DNA of 64,000 nucleotides from Treponema peruense (GTDB lineage Bacteria; Spirochaetota; Spirochaetia; Treponematales; Treponemataceae), in NCBI RefSeq assembly GCF_016117655.1, contig NZ_CP064936.1:186001-250000 (forward strand), given 5' to 3'. The position numbers were made by a program, and so were the translations under genes. Numbering within the stretch: position 1 is the stretch's first letter; each line of letters begins with the position of its first letter. Shown piece by piece: positions 1-7,875 of the stretch. The notes below the pieces were generated by a model, which was not told the DNA's origin, ran no database searches, and saw nothing but the letters and a program-made list of their open reading frames with translations.

Positions 1-1671
1 AATCAAGTTGAACAGCCTCACGTATTCAAAGGTTCTGTTGAACACGCACTTGCCCATATAGAAGAATCAATTCAGGGTAAGGTCGACAAAAATCAGATAA
101 GATGGTTTGCAGTAAAGGTATTTGAACGCGATGAAAAAGTTCTTGAAAAACTGAATCTTTCTGCAGAAGAAAAATCGCATATCGAAGAACATATAAAAGA
201 CTGCGAAAAAGAACTTGATGATGATTCAGAATCAATTATCACAAACCAGCGTTATGAATATATTCAAAAGCTTGTTGCAAAAACAGTTGTAAAAAAGAAC
301 AAAGAAAAATTAACACTTTCTGATAAAATTGACCGCGTTGTTACAAACAGAATTCTTGGTCTTCCGATTTTCCTTGCTGTAATGTGGCTCGTTTACTGGT
401 GTTCAACCGGTGCCGGTTTTGGAACAATGGGAACAGACTGGGTAAATGATGTTTTGTTCGGTGAATGGATTTTGGGCGGAACTCAGACTGCGCTTGAAAA
501 TGCCGGAGCAAATCCTGTTTTGATTGATTGTCTTGTTAACGGAGTTCTGGGCGGACTTGGTGCAGTGCTTGGATTTTTGCCGCAGATGGCTGTTTTGTTT
601 CTGCTGCTTTCAATTCTTGAAGACTGCGGATACATGGTTCGCATTGCATTCGTAATGGATAGAATTTTCCGTCGTTTTGGTTTGTCAGGAAAATCTTTTA
701 TTCCGCTTTTGATTTCTTCGGGCTGCGGAATTCCTGGTATTATGGCGAGCCGCACTATCGAAAATGAAAACGATCGTCGCATGACAATCATGACAACAAC
801 GTGGATTCCGTGCGGAGCAAAACTTCCTGTAATTGCACTGATGGCTGCTGTAATCGGAAGCCGTCTTACAAACACAAGTGCTTCGTGGCTGGCTCCTGTT
901 ATGTACATTACCGGAGTTGCTGCAGTTTTGCTTGCGGCTGTTATGCTCAAAAAGACAAAGGCCTTTCACGGTCCGGCTGCTCCTTTTGTTATGGAACTTC
1001 CGCAGTATCACTTCCCTGAGCCAAAAACTGTTTTGCTTCACACTTGGGAACGCCTCAGAGGATTCCTTGTTAAAGCCGGAACAATTTTGTTTGTTGCATG
1101 TCTTGTAATGTGGTTCCTTTCGAGCTACGGAATTTCTGACGGTCACTTTGGACTAGTGGACGCAGGCGATTCAATTCTTGCAAAAATCGGCGGCGTTCTT
1201 CGTTACATATTTATTCCGCTTGGATTCGGCGGAGCAGAAGGCGGTTGGCAGGCAGCTGCAGCTTCACTTTCGGGATTCAGCGCAAAAGAAGCTATCGTTA
1301 CAACAATGGGCGTTCTTGCAAATGTTTCAGAAGAGCTTGTAGAAGACGGAAATGCGGTTGGACTTGCAGTTTCTGAATGGTTCCCGACAGCAATCGCAGC
1401 ATTCAGCTTTTTGCTCTTCAATCTTTTGGACAGTCCGTGTCTTGCCGCAATCGCAACAATGAAAAGCGAACTCAACAGCCGCAAGTGGTTCTGGTTTGCA
1501 ATTTTGTTCCAGAATATTTTTGCGTATGTTGTAACACTGATTGTGTACCAGCTCGGAATGCTTTTTGTACACGGCGCATTCGGAGTCGGAACGGTATTTG
1601 CATTTATTTTCCTGGCGGTAATTTTGTATGCCGTTTTCAGAAAAAATCCGTATAAGGAAATGAATGTTTAA
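1..1671 (+). CDS. feoB: Ferrous iron transport protein B, 3' part (5' end outside window)
   Basis: Ferrous iron permease of the cytoplasmic membrane. The frame is open from base 1, so the N-terminal GTPase domain is missing from the window. The first ~115 residues are charged and helical, fitting the linker/GDI region, then the Gate and FeoB_C membrane domains follow. The diagnostic Cys motifs are visible: ISSGCGIPGIMASRTI around codons 240-254 and WIPCGAKLPVIAL around 268-280 (family forms GCGVPAIMATR and PCGARLPVY). About ten membrane segments are seen and the C-terminus is short and basic. A terminator follows directly. A small FeoB-associated Cys-rich protein and a ZIP transporter lie downstream on the same strand, making this a metal-uptake block. 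Sure of the family. Confidence 0.96.
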   Translation, partial: NQVEQPHVFKGSVEHALAHIEESIQGKVDKNQIRWFAVKVFERDEKVLEKLNLSAEEKSHIEEHIKDCEKELDDDSESIITNQRYEYIQKLVAKTVVKKNKEKLTLSDKIDRVVTNRILGLPIFLAVMWLVYWCSTGAGFGTMGTDWVNDVLFGEWILGGTQTALENAGANPVLIDCLVNGVLGGLGAVLGFLPQMAVLFLLLSILEDCGYMVRIAFVMDRIFRRFGLSGKSFIPLLISSGCGIPGIMASRTIENENDRRMTIMTTTWIPCGAKLPVIALMAAVIGSRLTNTSASWLAPVMYITGVAAVLLAAVMLKKTKAFHGPAAPFVMELPQYHFPEPKTVLLHTWERLRGFLVKAGTILFVACLVMWFLSSYGISDGHFGLVDAGDSILAKIGGVLRYIFIPLGFGGAEGGWQAAAASLSGFSAKEAIVTTMGVLANVSEELVEDGNAVGLAVSEWFPTAIAAFSFLLFNLLDSPCLAAIATMKSELNSRKWFWFAILFQNIFAYVVTLIVYQLGMLFVHGAFGVGTVFAFIFLAVILYAVFRKNPYKEMNV

Positions 1672-1678
1672 ATAAACA

Positions 1679-1730
1679 AGAGATTCTGGACAACTACTGT
1701 CACCCTGATGTTGCCCAGAATCTCTTTTCT
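1679..1730 (+). terminator. Intrinsic terminator after feoB
   Basis: A perfect 11-bp inverted repeat (AGAGATTCTGG at 1679-1689 and CCAGAATCTCT at 1715-1725) encloses a 25-nt loop and runs into a short T-rich stretch. It starts 8 nt after the feoB stop. The loop is long for a terminator, so efficiency is uncertain. Confidence 0.7.
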
Positions 1731-1840
1731 GGAATTTTGATAAACTAAACACTTATAAAAATCCAGATACAGTTAAAAAAGTCAAAAATAAAAAGGCGAG
1801 AGTCTGGAAGTGAGTATAAAAAGATAATGGAGGAATAAAA

Positions 1841-2005
1841 ATGATTGCGACAATAATTTGTATTTTGATTTTGACAATTTGGCTTTCACTTTCTGTTACT
1901 CTTTTTGTGAGAAGAAAAATTAGCGCCAAGAAAAATGGAACGCCTGCATGCTGTTGCGGTTGTTCGGGATGCAGTGAAAAAAGCAAGTGTTCCTCAAAAA
2001 TGTAA
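1841..2005 (+). CDS. FeoB-associated Cys-rich membrane protein
   Basis: A 54-residue protein with a strong GGAGG ribosome site 8 nt before the ATG. Residues ~3-22 form one hydrophobic segment (IATIICILILTIWLSLSVTL), followed by a basic stretch RRKISAKK and a Cys cluster (PACCCGCSGCSEKSKC). This matches the FeoB-associated Cys-rich membrane protein family, which is found next to feoB and is thought to assist ferrous iron uptake (known of the family). It lies 170 bp after feoB, beyond a terminator, so it may have its own promoter or depend on read-through. The short tail with six cysteines is suited to metal binding (inference). Confidence 0.88.
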   Translation: MIATIICILILTIWLSLSVTLFVRRKISAKKNGTPACCCGCSGCSEKSKCSSKM

Positions 2006-2046
2006 TGAAAATAAAACAATAATTACGCTTACTTAAGGGAGGTATT

Positions 2047-2829
2047 ATGTCTGTCGAAGTGTTACAAGGTATATTGCTCCCATTTGTAGGAACAACTCTC
2101 GGTTCTGCTTGTGTACTTTTTATGAAGCGCAATTTGAGTTTATCAGTTCAGAGAGCATTAACAGGTTTTGCGGCAGGAGTAATGGTTGCAGCATCTATCT
2201 GGAGTCTTTTAATTCCTGCAATTGAACAGTCTGATTTTATGGGATCATGGTCGTTTATTCCTGCAATAATCGGATTTTGGAGTGGGATTTTATTTCTGCT
2301 CGTTCTTGATAAAACTATTCCTCATTTGCATTTGGGAAGTGATGAACCTGAAGGCGTTAGAACGAAGTTAAAAAAAACAACTATGTTAGTTTTAGCTGTA
2401 ACACTTCATAATATACCCGAAGGAATGGCAGTTGGAATTTTGTTTGTCGGCAGATTATCAGGAGTTAGCTCTATTACTTTGGCAAGTGCATTTGCACTTT
2501 CTATTGGAATGGCCATACAGAATTTTCCTGAAGGTGCTATTATTTCAATGCCACTTCATTCTGAGGGAATGAAAAAGGGAAAAGCATTTATATTTGGAAC
2601 TTTGTCCGGTATTGTAGAACCGATTGCTGCTATTATTACAATTTTAGCAGCTCAGTTTTTTATACCGATTCTTCCATATTTATTAAGTTTTGCGGCAGGT
2701 GCGATGATTTACGTAGTTGTTGAAGAACTTATTCCGGAAATGTCAGCGGGAAAACATTCTAATTTAGGAACAATATTTTTTGCGCTTGGTTTTACTGTTA
2801 TGCTAATCCTTGATGTAGCATTAGGTTAA
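2047..2829 (+). CDS. ZIP family divalent metal transporter
   Basis: A 260-residue membrane protein of the ZIP (ZupT/GufA-like) family, which imports zinc or other divalent metals into the cytoplasm. Two signature metal-site helices are present: LHNIPEGMAVG around residues 120-130 and NFPEGAIISMPLHSEG around 158-173. About eight membrane segments are visible, and HLHLG in the TM3-4 loop is typical of the family's His-rich loop. The start has a GGGAGG ribosome site 5 nt upstream. It lies 41 bp after the FeoB-associated gene and may be cotranscribed with it. The exact metal cannot be read from sequence. Confidence 0.93.
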   Translation: MSVEVLQGILLPFVGTTLGSACVLFMKRNLSLSVQRALTGFAAGVMVAASIWSLLIPAIEQSDFMGSWSFIPAIIGFWSGILFLLVLDKTIPHLHLGSDEPEGVRTKLKKTTMLVLAVTLHNIPEGMAVGILFVGRLSGVSSITLASAFALSIGMAIQNFPEGAIISMPLHSEGMKKGKAFIFGTLSGIVEPIAAIITILAAQFFIPILPYLLSFAAGAMIYVVVEELIPEMSAGKHSNLGTIFFALGFTVMLILDVALG

Positions 2830-2864
2830 AAAATTTTTGAAAAAAAGAATAAATTGTTAAATAA

Positions 2865-2887
2865 AGTTAGCGTATGCTAACTATAAT
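2865..2887 (+). promoter_or_regulatory. Palindromic operator candidate overlapping a -10 box
   Basis: A 7-bp perfect inverted repeat, AGTTAGC at 2865-2871 and GCTAACT at 2876-2882, with a GTAT spacer, abuts TATAAT at 2882-2887. An operator placed against the -10 hexamer is a standard repressor arrangement. It precedes the outer-membrane protein gene at 2915 and follows metal-uptake genes, so a metalloregulator (Fur or DtxR/TroR type) is possible, but this is inference. No well-spaced -35 is visible. Confidence 0.5.
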
Positions 2888-2914
2888 TATAAAAAACTAA
2901 TAGGAAGGTATAAA

Positions 2915-3946
2915 ATGAATCTTTCAAAAAAAATCGTTACTGTAGTTGCAGTAACTTCGGCTTGTGTATTTTCTGCTTTTACAAATGAAAATACTCCTTC
3001 ACTTACATTTTCAAATGAAATTGGAAGTGATATCGTAAACGTTTCTAAAGATTCTTCAACATTTGCAGGCGCATACAATGAAGTAAAAGCAGAATTTTCT
3101 TCGGAAAAAGTAGATGCCGGAATTGATGCCAAAATAGTTCTTGCAACTGATGAAGATGGTTTACCACAGTCATTGTTGTTTTCTTCAGAAGATTTTGACT
3201 GGTACACAGTATTCAGACCAATAAACGGATTTTCAGTTGGTTTTAGTGCAGACACATTTGCTACAGGTTCTTATCTATTTGTAGAAGATGACAATATTGC
3301 TTCAGGAAATCTTGGCAGCGACGGAGTTACTTTTTCATTCGACGGAATTGAAAATCTGACTCTCGCAGTTACTGTTCCGTTTTCAGAAACAGAAGCAAAT
3401 TTTTTCTCTAAAACAGATTCAGAAACAGATGAAAAAACTTTATTCAATTTTGGTATAGGTGCTGAGTATAATCTTTTTGATAAAGCAACTATTGCTGCAA
3501 CATTAAAAAATCCATTAAATTCTGATTCACTTGGATTTGGATTTTATGCGTCAGTAACTCCGTTGGATGGTTTACAGATTTTTGCAGGTTATTCAAGCAA
3601 TGAAGAAGAAGGACTTTGTGATGTAGCAGGAAAAAATCTTTTTAATGCAAGCATTGTTTACGAAAATGATAACTTTGCAGTAGGCTTTGATTATATAACA
3701 ACAGATAGTGATTTTTATTCAGGCATTTTGTTTGGAATGAACGCAACCGATAATATTGCAGCAGAACTTGGAGTAACATTAAATTCATCTTATAAAGATA
3801 ATTCAAATATAAAATATGTTTTTAAACCTGCAGTAAGTTATACAGTTGAAAACTTAGGAGAGTTTAAAGCCGAAGTTGATATTGGTTTTAATGATTCAGG
3901 TTTTGAAAGTGTTTGCTTTCCTGTGTACTGGAGTTATTCTTTGTAA
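2915..3946 (+). CDS. Putative outer-membrane beta-barrel protein
   Basis: A 343-residue secreted protein. Residues 1-~23 form a signal peptide (MNLSKKIVTVVAVTSACVFSAF). The remainder alternates polar and hydrophobic residues, is rich in Phe, Gly, Asp and Ser, and contains repeated short strands such as FNFGIGAEYNLF and LGFGFYASVTPLDGLQIFAGYSS, ending in an aromatic-rich strand FPVYWSYSL. This is the layout of a spirochaete outer-membrane beta-barrel of the porin/MSP-like kind. No named family is recognised. Ribosome site AGGAAGG lies 9 nt before the ATG. The palindrome-bearing promoter just upstream suggests repression by an environmental signal. Function as a pore is inference from fold-like features only. 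Confidence 0.7.
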   Translation: MNLSKKIVTVVAVTSACVFSAFTNENTPSLTFSNEIGSDIVNVSKDSSTFAGAYNEVKAEFSSEKVDAGIDAKIVLATDEDGLPQSLLFSSEDFDWYTVFRPINGFSVGFSADTFATGSYLFVEDDNIASGNLGSDGVTFSFDGIENLTLAVTVPFSETEANFFSKTDSETDEKTLFNFGIGAEYNLFDKATIAATLKNPLNSDSLGFGFYASVTPLDGLQIFAGYSSNEEEGLCDVAGKNLFNASIVYENDNFAVGFDYITTDSDFYSGILFGMNATDNIAAELGVTLNSSYKDNSNIKYVFKPAVSYTVENLGEFKAEVDIGFNDSGFESVCFPVYWSYSL

Positions 3947-3968
3947 ATTAAAGATAGTGTAAAATAAA

Positions 3969-4369
3969 GTTCGCAATTTGGTTGCGGAAGGTAATTGAAA
4001 AGAGCCATATAATACTCCAAAATAGGTTTTACCACAAAACTAAAACAGGAGAATTAAATGGCTCAAAATAAATATACAACAGATTACGAAAAATTGCTAT
4101 ATGGTGCGCAGGCTGCAGAAGAACGCAAAGGCTATCTTTCTGGAACACGCGAAAGACGTTTTGACACAAGACTTGGAACAATAAATCTTGAAATTCCAAC
4201 TGATAAATCATACATCAGGCTGGTTACAGCTTACCTGATTGGAATATACAGAAAATTGGCTTGAAGGAAGCTGTTACGTCAAAGCCGATTTACTCAAGCA
4301 GCAAAATGAAGATTTGCCAAAAGCCGCGTAGGAGTTTTTTAATCCAAATGGCTCTAAGAAATTGCGAAC
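3969..4369 (+). mobile_element. 401-bp internally deleted IS256-family element (MITE-like)
   Basis: An 11-bp perfect terminal inverted repeat, GTTCGCAATTT at 3969-3979 and AAATTGCGAAC at 4359-4369, bounds a relic of an IS256-family transposase gene. AGAGCCAT recurs a little further inside both ends at different offsets. The interior joins an N-terminal transposase piece directly to the C-terminal end, so the catalytic core is gone. No convincing target duplication is seen next to the 11-bp ends. It is unlike the two intact copies at 25 and 28 kb. Confidence 0.7.
4058..4331 (+). pseudogene. Fused N- and C-terminal remnants of IS256-type transposase
   Basis: The first ~50 codons end in TRERRFDTRLGTINLEIP, the typical N-terminal motif of IS256 transposases (family form RERRWDTRVGTIELAIP). 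After TDKS the sequence jumps to YIRLVTAYLI, the motif found near the C-terminus (family form ALRLVGAYLMEYHEEWL). One extra G near 4240 shifts the frame; on correction it reads EYTENWLEGSCYVKADLLKQ and stops at 4329-4331. The DDE catalytic region is absent, so no transposase activity is expected. Ribosome site GGAG precedes the ATG. Confidence 0.72.
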
Positions 4370-4374
4370 AATTC

Positions 4375-4404
4375 TTGGCACAATCTTTTTTTTTAAGTTA
4401 TAAT
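4375..4404 (+). promoter_or_regulatory. Sigma-70-type promoter for the ABC cluster
   Basis: TTGGCA at 4375-4380 and TATAAT at 4399-4404 are separated by 18 nt, 32 nt before the ATG of the ATPase gene at 4436. The promoter begins 5 bp outside the inverted-repeat end of the transposon remnant, so the insertion sits directly against it. Confidence 0.6.
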
Positions 4405-4435
4405 TAAAAACAATAAATAATTTCGGAGTTACTTC

Positions 4436-5158
4436 ATGTCTACAAAAATCGTACAGATTCACGATGTTCATAAAATTTATTCTGCAAATCAAAAATCAAA
4501 ACGCTCTTCAAAAAGTGAGGCTGCACCGGATGTAATTGCACTTGACGGCGTTACAGCAGATATTGAACGCGGAGAATTTACTGCAATTGCAGGTCCTTCT
4601 GGTTCGGGAAAAACGACTCTTTTAAACTTAATCGGCTGTCTTGACACAATTACTTCGGGAAAAATTTTTGTAGACGGAGAAGATATTTCTGTAATGAACG
4701 CAATGCAGAAAACGCTTGTGCGCCGCGAAAAAATCGGATTTATTTTTCAAAGTTATAATCTTATTCCGGTTCTTACCGCGCAGGAAAATGTAGAAATGGC
4801 TCTGCAGCTTTTGAATAAATTTTCCAAAGAAGAAGTGCAGGAGCGCTCATTCAAAATTCTAGAAGAAGTCGGACTTGGCGGAATGCAGGACAGAAAACCA
4901 ATGCAGCTTTCGGGCGGTCAGCAGCAGCGTATTTCTATTGCACGCGCACTCGTAAAAGAACCTGCAGTAATTCTTGCCGATGAACCGACTGCAAACCTTG
5001 ACTCAAAAAACAGCCAGATGATTATTGAGCTTATGAAAAAACTGAACGCCGACCACGGAATTACATGCATTTTTTCTACACACGACAAAATGGTTATGGA
5101 AAACGTACGCCGCATAATTCGTATCCGCGACGGAAAAATAGTTGCAGGAGAAAACTAA
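4436..5158 (+). CDS. ABC transporter ATP-binding protein (LolD/MacB type)
   Basis: A 240-residue ATPase that would power the two FtsX-type permeases encoded next. Walker A GPSGSGKT lies at residues 53-60, the signature LSGGQQQR near 157 and Walker B/D-loop ILADEPTANLD near 175-185; the switch His is in FSTHDK. The length and the LSGGQQQR-DEPTANLD combination are those of LolD/MacB-class ATPases, which extract lipoproteins or move periplasmic substrates mechanically rather than carrying solutes through the membrane (known of the family). A Lys/Ser-rich insertion at residues 19-29 (QKSKRSSKSEA) is unusual. The stop overlaps the next start by one base (TAATG), indicating translational coupling. 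Confidence 0.93.
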   Translation: MSTKIVQIHDVHKIYSANQKSKRSSKSEAAPDVIALDGVTADIERGEFTAIAGPSGSGKTTLLNLIGCLDTITSGKIFVDGEDISVMNAMQKTLVRREKIGFIFQSYNLIPVLTAQENVEMALQLLNKFSKEEVQERSFKILEEVGLGGMQDRKPMQLSGGQQQRISIARALVKEPAVILADEPTANLDSKNSQMIIELMKKLNADHGITCIFSTHDKMVMENVRRIIRIRDGKIVAGEN

Positions 5159-6432
5159 TGCTTGTTTCTATAGCTTTTAAAAATATGCTCCGTTACAAAC
5201 GACGCACACTTGTTACGTCATGTGCAGTTGCGTTTGGCGTAATGTTCAGTATTGTGTTCAACGGATTTCTGGCCGGAATGAATAACGAAAGTACCCGTAA
5301 CTTAATCGACTACGAAACTTCGGGCGCAAAATTTTTTGCAGACGGATATTTTAAAGAACGCGACACTCTTCCGCTTGACTATTTAATAGAAGAAAATTCT
5401 GCAAAAGAAATCGGAACTTTTCTTGATTCAAAAAATATTTCCTTTACGCCCGAAATTTTACTTCCATGCGAAGTTTATTTTAACGAAGAATATTTTGAAA
5501 CTTCAGGAAGTATAACAGGTGTTCTGTGCGCACTTGATCCAAAAAAGTCAGAAAAAGTTTTTAAAACAGCTTCACAAATCGAAAGCGGAACCTGGCTTAA
5601 AAAAGAAGAAGGCGAAGAATACTGCACCGGAGCGGTAATCGGTAGCTGGATTGCAGATGATATGAAAGCCCAGCCCGGCTGGTATGTTACAATTCAGTGC
5701 AAAGGACGCGGCGGTTTTATGCAGACAATCGATGTTCCCATTACAGGCATTGTTCACTGTCCTGATGTGCCTGTAAATGCCAGTTACATTTTTATGGACA
5801 TCGCTTACATCAACGAAATGCTTGAGATGGAAGGGGCAGTTACTGCAATCGACACAAATTTAGGCGGAATGAGCACTGTAAATTCCAATGTAAAAAAACT
5901 TAAAAAAGATTTTTCAGAAATTCAAAATGATTCAAAAGTTAAACTTTACTCCTGGAACGAAATTGCAGAAGATATTGTTTCAGTGCAAAAAATGTATGAA
6001 GGTATTTCAAGTTTGATTATGCTTTTTCTTTTTATCGTTGCAGCCGTCGGAATAAGCAACACAATGCTTATGTCTGTTCTGGAACGCAAAAACGAAATTG
6101 CAATGCTCAAAGCGATGGGTTACACTCCGTTTTATATAAAAAGTCTTTTTATGACAGAAGGCGTTTTAATCGGATGTACAGGTTGTGTAATCGGAATGGT
6201 TGCAGGCTGTCTTGTTAATATTCCGCTTGTGAATGTGGGAATTGATTTTACACAAATGCTGAGCAACATTGACATCGGTTACAGAATTTCGGGACTTATC
6301 CGTTCAGACTGGAATTTTACAGGCTTTGCAAAAATAATTTTTGGTGCACTTTTGATTGCGGCTTTTGCTTCGTATTTTCCATCCCGTTCAATTTCAAAAA
6401 AAGAAATTGCCGAAATTTTCAGAAAGAATTAA
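5158..6432 (+). CDS. FtsX-like ABC permease 1 (LolC/E or MacB type)
   Basis: A 424-residue membrane protein. The start is taken at 5158, where a GGAG site precedes ATG and overlaps the ATPase stop; an upstream in-frame ATG at 5065 lies inside the ATPase gene and is rejected. One N-terminal membrane segment follows RYKRRT, then ~230 residues of periplasmic MacB_PCD-like domain, then three membrane segments near the C-terminus beginning at YEGISSLIMLFLF. NEIAMLKAMGYTP is the FtsX-domain coupling motif that contacts the ATPase. With the neighbouring permease it probably forms a heterodimer, as LolC and LolE do (inference). Confidence 0.9.
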   Translation: MLVSIAFKNMLRYKRRTLVTSCAVAFGVMFSIVFNGFLAGMNNESTRNLIDYETSGAKFFADGYFKERDTLPLDYLIEENSAKEIGTFLDSKNISFTPEILLPCEVYFNEEYFETSGSITGVLCALDPKKSEKVFKTASQIESGTWLKKEEGEEYCTGAVIGSWIADDMKAQPGWYVTIQCKGRGGFMQTIDVPITGIVHCPDVPVNASYIFMDIAYINEMLEMEGAVTAIDTNLGGMSTVNSNVKKLKKDFSEIQNDSKVKLYSWNEIAEDIVSVQKMYEGISSLIMLFLFIVAAVGISNTMLMSVLERKNEIAMLKAMGYTPFYIKSLFMTEGVLIGCTGCVIGMVAGCLVNIPLVNVGIDFTQMLSNIDIGYRISGLIRSDWNFTGFAKIIFGALLIAAFASYFPSRSISKKEIAEIFRKN

Positions 6433-6442
6433 AAGGGCTGTG

Positions 6443-6470
6443 TCATGCTGAACTTGTTTTAGCATCTCGT
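6443..6470 (+). repeat. Imperfect palindromic intergenic repeat
   Basis: TGTCATGCTGAACTTGTTTT followed by AGCATCTCGT forms an imperfect hairpin: ATGCTGAAC at 6445-6453 faces GTTTTAGCAT. Near-identical 'ATGCTGAAAC...GTTCAGCAT' units are known as dispersed intergenic repeats in several bacterial groups (from memory). It sits in the 62-bp gap between the two permease genes and may modulate mRNA stability between cistrons. Only one copy is seen in this window. Confidence 0.45.
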
Positions 6471-6494
6471 GACTTATGCAGGAGAAATAATTTT

Positions 6495-7769
6495 ATGAAA
6501 AAACAAATGCCTTTAATCATATCAATGGCGTGGCGAAACATACAAAGAAACAAGCGAAGAACAATTCTTTCTGGCGGAGCAATTTTTCTTGTTTCAGTTT
6601 TTATCTGTTTTATGATGTCGCTTGAATATGGTTCAATGGACGACATGAAATACAATATTGTTCACCACGAAACGGGTGCTGTAAGAATACGAAATCCGCG
6701 TTACACAGAAAACGAACGCATTACACCGCTGAACTTTTTTATTCCTGAAACAAATTCTGTTTTGCAGAAAACTCTCCTTGCCGAAGGAGTGACAGCAGCG
6801 CGTGCAAGAATACGTACACCGATTGCAGTTTACAAAAATGAAGAAACAGAAGCCGCAAATTTTATTGCAGTAAACTTTCCTGACAAATATTATTTTTCTG
6901 ACAAAGACAATATTTTACTCGAAGGCTCGCTTAATTTTATGAATGAAAGCGCAGAAGAAAACAAACGCAAAGTTCTTGTTACAGACAAATTTGCACAAAG
7001 TTTTAATCTTCACGCAAACGACAAATTTACATTTATTGCACGCACGGCAAACGGCGGAACAAACGGCTACACAGTAACCGTCGCTGCAATTATGCGTTTT
7101 TCTGACGGTGACTTAAACGGAAAATTCGTTTTTATGAATCTTGATGCCGCTTCAAAACTTCTACGTATGAAAGGAAACGCAACAGAAATTCTTCTTTTTT
7201 CTGACAACTGGGATGACAAAAATTATGTAGAAAATCTTGCGCAAAAAATTTCTGGAATTCCTGAACTCTCCGGACTTGAAATTGTTCCGTGGACAAAAGG
7301 CACAACCTGGTACGCTATGATAGAAATGAGTGATTTTATGTATTTTATTTATGCGCTTATATTTTTTATTCTTGCATCGACAGTAATTTTCAACAGTACG
7401 ATGATGAGCGTAATGGAGCGCAAAAAAGAAATCGGCTCGCTTCTTTCTCTTGGAATGACACCAAAAAGCGTACGCGGAATGTTTTTGCTCGAAACGGCAT
7501 TTGTTTCAGGAATTTCTGCTTTTGCAGGCTGTCTTTTAGGCGGAATAATTGTAAGCATTTTTAATAAAACAGGAATTAATTTGGCAGGTTCCGGTTATGA
7601 AATGATGGGCGGTTTTAATATAAAACTTATGCTTTATCCGTCGCTTTCGTTCGGCCGCTATGTTGAATTCTTTTTGACAGGATTTTTAACAGCATTCATT
7701 GCGTGCTTGATTCCGTCAAGAATGGCATTGAAAGTCCAGCCGGCAGAAGCTTTGCGGGCAGAAAATTAA
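6495..7769 (+). CDS. FtsX-like ABC permease 2 (LolC/E or MacB type)
   Basis: A 424-residue paralogue of the preceding permease and of exactly equal length. N-terminal MAWRNIQRNKRRTILSGGAIF is the usual 'WRN..R.KRRT' entry into TM1. A large periplasmic domain follows, then three C-terminal membrane segments starting at MYFIYALIFFILASTVIFN, with the coupling motif KKEIGSLLSLGMTPKSV. The protein ends MALKVQPAEALRAEN, typical of MacB/LolC permeases. Ribosome site AGGAGA lies ~9 nt before the ATG. Having two different permeases with one ATPase points to a Lol-like heteromer rather than a MacB homodimer. Confidence 0.9.
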   Translation: MKKQMPLIISMAWRNIQRNKRRTILSGGAIFLVSVFICFMMSLEYGSMDDMKYNIVHHETGAVRIRNPRYTENERITPLNFFIPETNSVLQKTLLAEGVTAARARIRTPIAVYKNEETEAANFIAVNFPDKYYFSDKDNILLEGSLNFMNESAEENKRKVLVTDKFAQSFNLHANDKFTFIARTANGGTNGYTVTVAAIMRFSDGDLNGKFVFMNLDAASKLLRMKGNATEILLFSDNWDDKNYVENLAQKISGIPELSGLEIVPWTKGTTWYAMIEMSDFMYFIYALIFFILASTVIFNSTMMSVMERKKEIGSLLSLGMTPKSVRGMFLLETAFVSGISAFAGCLLGGIIVSIFNKTGINLAGSGYEMMGGFNIKLMLYPSLSFGRYVEFFLTGFLTAFIACLIPSRMALKVQPAEALRAEN

Positions 7770-7785
7770 GAAGATTGTAAAAAGA

Positions 7786-7814
7786 TTGTTGATTTAATTT
7801 TAGTGATATAAAAT
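7786..7814 (+). promoter_or_regulatory. Possible promoter before the LolA-like gene
   Basis: TTGTTG at 7786-7791 and TAAAAT at 7809-7814 have a 17-nt spacer, 61 bp before the chosen start at 7876. Both boxes are weak matches. The gene could equally be cotranscribed from the ABC promoter. Confidence 0.35.
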
Positions 7815-7875
7815 TAAAGTTATTATAACGCTTTTTGTAAATTCAAAAAAAGTGTTCAAAAATAAGGATTTTAAA

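Noticed and set aside
685-1146. Minus-strand frames overlapping feoB
   Set aside because: They lie antisense to well-conserved FeoB codons and show no domain or start signal.
3961-4377. 8- or 9-bp target duplication around the 401-bp IS remnant
   Set aside because: The flanks AAAATAAA and AATTCTTG do not match; the duplication has decayed or the true ends differ.
5065-5157. Upstream ATG extension of the first FtsX-like permease
   Set aside because: It lies inside the ATPase gene; ATG at 5158 has GGAG and gives the standard N-terminus.
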